Shown piece by piece: positions 55,250 to 64,000 of a stretch of DNA of 64,000 nucleotides (within the stretch, counting starts at the first letter, position 1; the number at the start of each line of letters is the position of its first letter). The stretch lies in contig CM055097.1 of assembly GCA_029204225.1 (NCBI GenBank), positions 15,295,853 to 15,359,852 of the forward strand, written 5' to 3'. The position numbers and the translations under genes were made by a program. The notes under the pieces were generated by a model that had not been told where the DNA came from, did not search any database, and saw nothing but the letters and a program-made list of their open reading frames with translations. The DNA is from Diphasiastrum complanatum. Taxonomy: Eukaryota; Streptophyta; Lycopodiopsida; Lycopodiales; Lycopodiaceae.

Positions 55250-58200
55250 ATGAATTAGATTTAATATCAAATCTCTATGAGACTCATGATGTAACCACTT
55301 GATTCTACTACCATCACTTCTCACATCAACAGCTTCAATTCTTTAATGGATCAGTTATCAGCTGTAGGATGTGCCATTCAGGATGACAATGTTGTTATGA
55401 CCTTGCTTTCTTCTCTTCCAAAGTCGTATGAACACATTGTGGTGATGATCTCCACACAACCCGACCTCACTCTTCAAAAGGTGATAGGTCATCTTTTTCA
55501 AGAAGAAATGCGGAAAAGTGACTAGTGTCCTGTCCATCAAAGACAAATTCATGGCCCTGTACACCATGAAGAAAGACTATTCCAAGGGCAAGAATGAAGT
55601 GCAGCAGGAACAACAGAAGCCTCACACTCAAGGTGAGCATGGTGGATCACGCAAGAAGCTTTTCTGCAAATATTGCAAGAGAGCCAATCATGACATCAAG
55701 GACTATCGCATCTGCATCTACAATGAGGCAAAGAAGCAACAATAGCAACAGCCAGACTCCTCCAACGCGAGGGAATTCAAGGAACAAGATACACACTTGT
55801 TAATGGCTTACAACAGTAGCAACAAAGACTGTGATAGCTGGTACCTGGACATTGGCACTATCCAACACATGACCTCTCGCAAGGAATGGTTTATCAAGTA
55901 TGCAGCTTATAGTAGAGATCAATTCATCTACCTCGAAGATTCAAGCACCATATGCGTTGAAGGCCAAGGGACGGTTAAGATCACATCCAACAACGATCTA
56001 TCTAATTGTGTTTACAGCATCCTTCACGTTCCTCAACTATTAAAGAACCTATTATCAGTCTCTTAGATAACTGATGAGGGCTACACTGTTACTTTCTCAT
56101 CTGAGTAGTGTACAATATTCGAGGAAGATATTACACTGACTACATGCACTAGAGTCGGAAATCTTTACATACTCTCTAATTTAGTCGTATTAGCTAGTAT
56201 CTCTAATGAAAATGTAAACAATAATGCTATTCTGTGGCATAGTCGATTTGTACACGCGAATACAAGATCACTTTCCCAAATGCATTGCAATAATAGTTGA
56301 TGGATTACATTTCCCTTCTTCATTAGATAGGAAATATTTCTTTTGTGAATCATGCATCTATGGGAAACACTCTAGAAGCAAGTTTCCCAAATCACATTCC
56401 ATCAAAACAAAGCATGTATTGGATCTTGTACATTGCGATATTTGTGGTCCAACGCCAACTCCGTCCTTAGGAGATGCAATCTATTCTATCACTTTCATAG
56501 ATGATTATTCTAGATGGTCTATAGTCATGTTCACTAAGCACAAATTTGAAGCCTTTGAATGCTTCAAGAGATTCAAGGCAATGGCTGAGACACAAACGTC
56601 TACAAAAGTAAAAGCACTCTGAACTGATGGTGGCAACGAATACCTCTCTAACAAGATGTCCGACTACTTGGCTGAACAAGGTATTGAAAGATAGTTCACT
56701 ACTTCCTATTCACCTCAACAGAACGGGATTGCAGAAAGGAAGAACCGAACTCTTCTCAACTCAGTCAGATCCATGCTAAATCAATCACATCTACCTACAA
56801 AGTTCTGGGTAGAACCTACTGCCACAGCCTATTACGTACAAAACAGATCCAGCACCAAAGCTGTCAACAACAAAACTCCTTATGAAGTTTGGCATGGACA
56901 CAAGCCTAGTGTCAGCCATTTGAAAATCTTTGGTTGTATATGTTTTGTTCACATTCCTACACAGCTTAGGAAGAAGCTGGATCATAGAACAAATAAATGT
57001 ATTTTCATTGGCTATCCTGATGAGCATAAAGCTTACAAAGTTTATGATCCATCCACCAATGTAGTATTTGTCTCTAGAGCGAGTACAACTCACTTTTGAC
57101 AAATCGGACTTGGACACTGGTCGACTTCCTCAATCACAAGAGAGTTATCGACAACAAGTGGATATTCAAGAAGAAGATAAACTCTGATGGCTCCATTGCT
57201 AAATGGAAAGCATGGCTGGTGGCTAAAGGATTCACTCAAGTCCAAGGAGTGCATTATCAAGAAATTTTTAGTCTTGTCGTCAAGGTGTAGTCAATTAGGA
57301 CTCTAATTGCGTTAGTAGTCACAGAAGACTTCAAAATGCACCAAATGGATGTCAAGACAACATTTCTCAACAACAATGTCAAAGAGGAGCTGTACACCTT
57401 CCAACCGAAAGGATTCAAAGTCAAAGGCCGTGTGCAAGCTACACAAAGCAATCTACGGTCTGAAACGGGCCGCAAGAGCATGGTTCGATAGAATCAACTC
57501 CTATCTCATTCAATGGGGATTTGCAAACAATTCAGTTGACAGTAATGTTTATTCGAAGCATATAGGCACCAATTTAGATCACATAGCTCTTTACGTAGAT
57601 GATGCGTTTATCCTGTCTAATGATACTTTTCTTCTACACACTACTAGGAGTGATTTGTCGAAAGAATTTGACATGACTGATTTAGGAGCTGTCCATTCTT
57701 TGCTAGGAATTCACATTATTAGAAATAGACCTCAGAAGAAGATCTATTTTAGCCAGCAGACATATCTAAAAGGCATTCTGGAAAAATTTCATATTTCTGA
57801 TTGCAAACCAATTGATACTCCAATGGATCCAAGTATAGTATTGACTAAACCTACTTGTGCTAATTCTGATAGTGAAGTACTCGACATAGCGAAGTACCAT
57901 TATCATTCACTAATAGGATCTTTGATGTATGCAATGTTGTGTATTAGACCAAATTTAGCATATACTGTTAGCACGTTAAGTCAAGTCATGTCTAATCCTA
58001 GGATCTCTCATTGGAAAACATTAAAGAGAGTGATGAGATATATTCAGGGAAGTTTAGATCACATTTTATGTTATGATGGAAATACTATCGACCCACTCAT
58101 CCTGTGAGGCTACTCCGACTCAGATTGGGGAGGAACAGTCTCTACTAGAAAATCTACCTCTGGGTTTTGTTTCCACAATAGAAATTGCCACAAACATCTT

Positions 58201-58295
58201 CACCAAAGCGCTTCCCAGGATCAAGCATCAGAAGATTTTCAACATGCTGAACCTGACGAAGATACCAAGGCACCAACCGTGACCTTAAGGGGCAC
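55250..58295 (+). pseudogene. Family B copia gag-pol (copy B1)
   Basis: Starts inside gag (ITSHINSFN, SSLPKSYEHIVVM). The zinc knuckle reads CKYCKRANHDIKDY, with the last Cys changed to Tyr. Protease reads DIGTIQHMT instead of the DSGA type. Pre-integrase (ILWHSRFVHANTRSL), integrase (VHCDICGPTP, TDGGNEYLS, SPQQNGIAERKNRTLL). A deletion near 57080 joins integrase end to RT (NKWIFKKKINSDGSIAKWKA, YVDDAFIL about 57593, MYAMLCIRPNLAY). RNase H (YSDSDWGG) has lost its centre near 58165. Ends in a purine-containing tract AAGGGGCAC before the LTR. About ten stops or frameshifts. Confidence 0.9.
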
Positions 58296-60671
58296 TGTTG
58301 GAAATTAAGCCCACAATTGTCTCCTTGGTGAATAACTATTTCTATTTCACGATTCTTCCTACAAATTTATTGATCGTTGATCTAGGGTCAAGTAAAACCA
58401 ACTTTCGTAGTACGTTTGCTCATCTAATACCGCAGGATTCACAACTTAGACAGCCAAATTGTTTGAAGAACGTCTACAACAGGCTTTCGGCTGATCTCTA
58501 GCAAAGGGTAACCAATCCTGTCATAATTTCAAGTTCACATGTTAAGTTCAATTTCTTGAAGTCATTGAAGACTTGGCCATCTTCAAGGACTTCCAAGAAC
58601 TAGCATTTTGAACAAGTTTGCAGATTTACATTACTTTTCAACAGTCTGCAGAAATACTCTAAGTGTCGCTACAGTCTGCAGAAATACTCTAAGTGTCGCT
58701 ACAGTCATGAACTATCTTTTTCACAGTGTCGACTTTTTCCGAAAAGCGACAATGTTGACTTTTTCCAAAAAGGCAACACTTCAGCATAGTTCACAATTTC
58801 AAGTTTTTGCGATAGTGTTGGCTTTTTCGCTTTTTCCCGAAAAGCGAGAGTGTGGCTTTTTTTTCAAAAAGCGACACTTCAGCCTAGTTCACAAATTCAA
58901 CTTTTTGCGATAGTGTCAGCTTTTTCGCATTTTCTTGAAAAAGTGGCACTTGACTTAAGCTTATTCCTTTCAACTATTTTGAAGGAGTTAACTTGTTTTA
59001 AGGGCACTTTCGGCTTTTGAAGCCCATAGTGTCTCCCTGGTGAATAACTGTTTCTATTTCATGATTCTGCCTGCACATTTATTGATCGTTGACCTAGGGT
59101 CAGGTGAAACCAACTTTTGTTCTATGTCTGCCATCTGATATCTGCAGGAATCACAAGTTAGACAAGCAAATTATTTGAAGAATGTCTACAACGGGCTTTC
59201 GGCTAATCTCCAGCAAAGGGTAATCAATGCTGTCATAATTTCAAGTTCAGATGTTAAGCTCAATTACTTGAAGTCATTGAAGACTTGGCCATCTTCAAGG
59301 ACTTCCAAGAACTAGCATTTACAACAAGTCTGTAGATTTACATTACTTTTCAACAGTCTGCAGAAATACACTAAGTGTCGCTATAGTCTGCAAAAATACT
59401 CTAAGTAATGCTACAATCATGAATTATCTTTTTCACAGTGTCGGATTTTCCAGAAAAACAACAGTGTCAACTTTTTCCCAAAAGGCGACACTTCAGCATA
59501 GTTCACAATTTCAAGTTTTTGCGACAATGTCGGCTTTTTCCCGGCTTTTTTTCCACAAGGCAACACTTCAGCATAGTTCACAATTTCAAGTTTTTGCGAC
59601 AGTGTTGGCTTTTTCGCATTTTTCCGAAAAGTGACAGTGTCGGCTTTTTCTCAAAAAATAACAGTTTAGCGTAGTTCACAAATTCAACTTTTTGCGACAA
59701 TGTTGGCTTTTCGCATTTTTCCAAAAAAACATCACTTGACTTAAACTTCTTCCTTTCAACTATTTTGAAGGAGTTAACTTGTTTTAAGGGCACCGTTGGC
59801 TTTTTAAAGTATAATGTTGCCTTTTTAAGGGCACTATCGGCTTTTTCGCAAAATCTTGAAGAGAGAGAAAAAGCGATAGTCCTCTATTTTCAACGAGGAA
59901 CATTCCAAGCACTTCCCGTAAAATGCGAAGTGAGAGAATTTGCAGCATCCTTGTTCGCATCAACATTCCCTACGGGTTGACTATGTACAGTTGTCATCTC
60001 AAGCCAATACTTCCAAGTACAACGACTTGCCTAATTAGATGACAAATATTTATTGTACTTAATACATGGATGTGACCTATAAATGGATCATCCATGCACG
60101 CGATGCTCCATCCATGAGATGAATGATTTTGAGCCTCCCAGTTATGCCGTCATTTTGGTTGTAGTTGCTATTTTATTGTGCTTCAGTGTAATATAGCAGC
60201 AACACGCTTTTCTATCTGTGTATAACGTAGATGAATGCTTGTTGTGATTGAATGAACTTTATCGTTGTCTGATCGCGCTTGTTTATTCACTCTGATCTAA
60301 ACACGGACGTCTACGACTCCTTCGCTTCTGATCAGACGATGGGTGTCTTTGACGCCTGAGGAACTCGTGATATCATATTGCTCTTCCATCCATTTCAGAA
60401 CTAGACTTCCTATTGAATCTGATTTTTAGTAGTACCACACACTCAAACCATTTCTAATCTCTTTGGTGGATTGTACTCTTGTTTTTGCGAGTATGAACTA
60501 ATTTTTAAGATCCTGTTGGACAACTAGAACACTTAAAAGCTGTGATTATACTTAGCATAAGCTTTCTATTAGACTGTTTTTACATCTAGCAGCTGATTGT
60601 AACGGGAGAGATGTTTCACAATATTCATGCTCTCTTTCTGTTCACGTTCTTCTATCTCCCTTGCCCCATCA
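58296..60671 (+). repeat. 3' LTR of family B copy B1
   Basis: About 2376 bp, TGTTGGAAATTAAGCC to GCCCCATCA. TATA box CTATAAATGG at about 60075. Rich in hairpin-forming GCGACA...TGTCGG and run-of-T motifs. It is long because of an internal duplication (next entry). The end is set by loss of similarity to the LTR ending at 51672. Confidence 0.8.
58303..59800 (+). repeat. 714-bp-period tandem duplication in the B1 LTR
   Basis: Copy 1 (58303-59017) and copy 2 (59018-59800) share, in order, GGTGAATAACT.TTTCTATTTC, TTATTGATCGTTGA, CAGCAAAGGGTAA.CAAT, GAAGACTTGGCCATCTTC, the hairpin array and GGAGTTAACTTGTTTTAAGG. Copy 2 has an extra array unit. The B3 LTR has this segment once. Confidence 0.85.
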
Positions 60672-60844
60672 GAATTTAGACTTCATGAACCCAAATGTTT
60701 ATCTCTATTTGATAGTTGATTATTGAAATGTAATATTTCTATCACTCGGGATAAGATATTATGTGATTCTGTGGAAAAAGTATGGTTTGTAATAGTATTG
60801 GATACTCATTACTGACTTTTTCGAATCTTCGATATCTTATACGT
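60672..60844. other. No gene recognised
   Basis: Short AT-rich stretch between the B1 LTR and a family A fragment; no motif. Confidence 0.5.
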
Positions 60845-61390
60845 TGTCTCCTGAGAATAAGGACTTAGATATGTTATTTGAACTCTAAATTTCTCTACTT
60901 TTGTACATACTTGAGATTGTGTGGATCTCGTAGGCATGTTCTTTAAGTAATCTGTTTACTTATGAGGAATTTGCTTATTTTAATGGATGAAATTCTACTA
61001 CAGATTGTGTAGTCAAGGAATGCTTGTGTACTGTTTTCAATCTCTGATTAGGAGACAGACAAGTCTATCAAGATTGAAGGTTGCTATTTTCTTGCATATG
61101 TTGGGTACTCAGGACCGAGTTAAAGTTTTTTTATTTTTATTTTGATGGATCTCCTAAGAGATTTTGGTGGGATGAGTTTTTGTATCTTAGTTTCTGAAGA
61201 AATTCTAAGTGTATTTGTACCAAGAAGCATTTATGACTGGTCTGCAAGAAATTGTGGATTGTATTGGACTATAATTGTTTGGATCTTTAACTTTTGGACA
61301 TTGATTTCCAATGAAAGGTGACATTTCACCCAAAGATTCATGTAAATTGAGGTTACATGAAGGTGATGTTACTAGATTGCATGGTTGCAT
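60845..61390 (+). mobile_element. Family A internal fragment, 3' part
   Basis: Alignable with 46145-46660 of the complete element: TGTTATTTGAACTCTAAATT, GTGTGGATCTC..AGGCAT, GATGGATCTCCTA.GAGATTT, TTTGTACCAAGAAGCATT, GTTACATGAAGGTGATG. It starts almost exactly where the fragment at 17310-17540 stops. Confidence 0.75.
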
Positions 61391-62190
61391 GTAGGAAAAT
61401 ATAAGGGGTGTTGTGAGGGTGGAATTCCAACTTGGTTATGCGTCCACCCTCCTATGTTGTCTCATGCTGAGTTAACACTAGTGGCTCTAAAGCTTCACAT
61501 CAGATGCTTCATCATTTTCAAGTGCTTATGCTTACTTTTATGACAAAATGTAACATAGACTCATGTCATAGTTTAGCTTTCAACAAAACAATGGTTGAGG
61601 TTTATGTATCCAAGATTAGTATGGTGACTAATCATTTTAAAGTGCTTGTGTGAAGATTTCTAAGAACTAGCCATGCCCTTGAGTCACTTGGGTATTCAAT
61701 TTACAAATTGTAATGTTGCTCAAATTTTGATTCATGCATATGAATGTCACATTGTAGTTCCATTTATTCAATATATGAATTTCATCGTTGCTCAAATTTG
61801 AATTGTGGCATACAAATACAAATGTCACAATTTTGTTCCTGTTTTTCATTCTCAATGACTCCATTGTACTATGGGAACAACAATTTTTTGTGAAAAAATA
61901 TCGTTTTTTACATTTTACAAAATAAATGGATACCTTAGGATTCACAATCCCTGCATTTTATTTTCACGTGCACCTTCCTTCCGGTTTTGAAAGGTGCACA
62001 TAGATTTTTTTTACGAATTTTAATTAAAATGTAAAACAAATTATGACAGGGAAGGGTCCCTCCCTCCCGGGGAAGTGCGTCCACACTAGGAAGGCGACCT
62101 TCCCACCCCATAATTTTTATTTTAGTTTAATTCAAATGAGTTGTAACTATGGAATATAGTTCTATTTATGTATTATGGACATATGACTCT
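61391..62190. other. No gene recognised
   Basis: AT-rich, with no supported reading frame. A GC-rich patch at 62050-62110 (TCCCTCCCTCCCGGGGAAG) has a partly self-complementary flank. Confidence 0.5.
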
Positions 62191-62371
62191 AGGCTGAGCT
62201 TTTGATTCCCTACCAGGCACTTTGGGCTGAGCCTATGATTCCTTACTAGGAACATGAGTCCGAGCCGAGCCCATGATTCCTTACCGGGCATATCGGGCTG
62301 AGCTTGTCATTCCTTACAAGGAAGATGACTCAAGGCCGAGCCCATGATTCCTTCTCGGGCATAATGTCAAT
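62191..62371. repeat. Minisatellite with about 35-bp units
   Basis: Five units of the form GGGCTGAGCC.ATGATTCCTTAC..GGCA, alternating 'ggctgagc' and 'gagccgagccc' versions, so a 70-base higher-order period is suggested. Confidence 0.8.
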
Positions 62372-64000
62372 TGCTCGCTGCTCGGGCTCTTTTCATGGCA
62401 TAATGAATAGTTGGGATTTTGTCACATGACCATCATAGAACATAATTTGCATTTTAAAACCTAGTTATTCTCTCAAAAACAAAAACCTTTGGGTGCACAA
62501 GTGCTGCCAACTTTGATTTTCAATCAATTTAGAAAACAACCAAAAAAGGCCTCGACTATCCATTAGGTCAAAAAGAAGAAGATAACTGATCCGAGTTTGA
62601 ACGTGGCAAGCCTCGAGGCTCGCTCAATTGGTTGAGCTAAAAGCAGTGTTTGGGAAAGCCGGATCCAAGAATGAAATCGGCATCTTTTCCCAAAAATCGG
62701 CATGGCAAAAATTGTACAAGATTTTTTATGTCATAAATCTTGGGTTTTATAGGTAAAAACCGGCAAGTAAGAGATTGTCACTCAATATGGGCCGAAAAAC
62801 TTTTTGACATATGGGTTTTTGGAGGGAACCTCAAAAAGGTTTCCCTCTAGCCTCTCAAAGTATCACACCATAGTAGTCATGCTCTCATGTACCTGACATG
62901 GCTGCAGGCTTGCAGCCACCTCTCATAACAGAGCAGCTTTTAGAATTTTAGCTCCATGCTCCAGGCAGCCAGGCTCCACCGGGGTCCAGCCTCCGATGAA
63001 TGAGAGCAGATGGGATGGGGTCCACCGTCCGGTCTGGTCAGGATTTGCTAGGTTGAGAGCCTAAGACGTACTTGCTTAGACTGTATAATAATGATTACAC
63101 ATTAGCGTCCTCTGCTTGAAAATATGCCTAGAGGCTAGTTTAGTAGTAAAACCGTGAATTCCTGGGGCCTGATATACCTGAAGGCTGAATCCTGATGACT
63201 GATGACAGTGATGAGCGTTGAGATCATATTTCTTTCACGACGATTTACGAATCAATGTCGAGTCACGATCACGATCCATAAGTATTATTATCAAGTAGCA
63301 TGTGAATCGGAAAAGCGTTAACCAAAAGATCGAAAACCCGTCTGCTTTGGGGTGAACTCATAAGTGGAAGGCCAAAGCAAACCTTCAACACATATGATGG
63401 GATTGGATTGGCAATGAATGATCACGTTGCTGATGGATTGTAACCTCCACCGCCTGGCCCTCCACGGTTCCGCTGCCAAGAAAACTCAACCATGGCTTCA
63501 AAACGTGCATGCCTAACTAGTAACGCAAATTTATCGTAAATATTTAAGACGACTACTACTACCCTGCCTACCTACAGGCTCCTCCAGGCTCCGGCTCTGC
63601 CAGTCCATCCTATCGTACGAAAGATAGGTGAGAGCAGAGTCTACTAGCGTCAGCCTCGCTTCCTCGACATCCTCATGGAGAGTCACATGGGAAAAATGGC
63701 AGCAGCCCATTTTGCATAGATATCTATATAATATAATGAGCTAATAGGGGAAGGTAACTTCGAGGCCGAAGGCCCTTTCCACAGCAGAACGGTCTGAGGA
63801 GGTGAAACTTCCTCGACGTGGAAACTTATTTACGTTCTGTTTTTTGTGAAATTTTTTTTTTACACAAGTTCATGTAAGAAAATCAAATTTTGTTTACATG
63901 CACATAGATTTAAAAAAAAGAAGGGAAGATGCAAAGACTTCACGTGAGGAGGCAACTCCCTTGAATGAAAAGAATGATTTAATGACTTGGGAGTGAAATT
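62372..64000. other. No gene recognised to the window end
   Basis: Mixed-composition sequence, less AT-rich from 62900 to 63800, without a supported open frame or retrotransposon similarity to the rest of the window. It could be the flank of a gene beyond the window. Confidence 0.5.

Noticed and set aside
62605-62670. tRNA- or SINE-like stretch (GCTCAATTGGTTGAGC resembles a D-arm/A box)
   Set aside because: No B box, no anticodon or acceptor pairing could be made; the arm is just a short inverted repeat.
1-64000. CRISPR arrays, operons, ribosome-binding sites, bacterial terminators
   Set aside because: Not applicable: plant nuclear DNA with spliceosomal introns; the repeats present are LTRs, tandem duplications and inverted repeats.

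Overview
This window is nuclear DNA of a land plant with a large, repeat-rich genome. I recognise one host gene, a six-exon Derlin (ER-associated degradation channel subunit, DER2 type) on the minus strand at 10526-16358. Almost everything else is LTR retrotransposon, nested several layers deep. The spliceosomal introns, the plant-type Derlin, the plant Ty1/copia primer-binding sites (complement of initiator tRNA-Met) and the Tat/Athila-like Ty3/gypsy element all point to an embryophyte. I cannot name the species.

Layout. 1-2073: relic of a downstream accessory gene of a gypsy element, cut by an LTR of non-autonomous family A (2074-2563 plus internal sequence). 4895-8120: decayed copia pol. 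8885-9828: chromovirus integrase tail with polypurine tract and LTR start. 10526-16358: Derlin, whose 4.4-kb first intron carries two clusters of GAACCGT/ACGGTTC inverted repeats. 17310-18640: a family A piece joined to copia RT/RNase H. 18642-40173: a plus-strand gypsy ('C') split by an 18.6-kb minus-strand gypsy ('D', 19923-38560, TSD GAAAA). D is itself split by a young minus-strand copia ('G', 27313-33642, TSD CTTCG, two 655-bp LTRs differing at one base by eye). 40170-48438: a copia tail, then a minus-strand copia of family B whose LTR holds a solo LTR (42093-43333, TSD CAAAT) and whose 3' end holds a complete non-autonomous family A element (43530-47390, TSD GTTGG). 48960-51672: a broken plus-strand B copy. 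52677-55245: an LTR and an unrecognised internally repeated protein (element 'H'). 55250-60671: the best B copy, with a 2.4-kb LTR containing a 714-bp-period tandem duplication. 60845-61390: another family A piece. 61391-64000: no gene seen.

The most unusual system is gypsy D. It has one long gag-pro-pol frame with four zinc-knuckle-like motifs in gag, and downstream of integrase a second gene of about 900 codons: an N-terminal domain, a Pro/Ser/Thr-rich stretch, a coiled coil and a C-terminal region. I do not recognise this protein. A balanced inversion of about 1.4 kb now splits both the integrase C-terminus and this gene. A diverged copy of the gene at 1075-2073 is uninverted and collinear across the same joint, so the window itself supports the inversion. 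Both copies have a TATA-like box upstream of the gene.

None of the retroelement genes looks intact. They carry stops, frameshifts or deletions of catalytic segments. Copia G is nearly intact but lacks part of the integrase core, yet it inserted recently, so it was probably mobilised by proteins from another element. Boundaries and identities are by eye. Divergence figures are visual estimates. Sequence without a recognised feature is stated as such.
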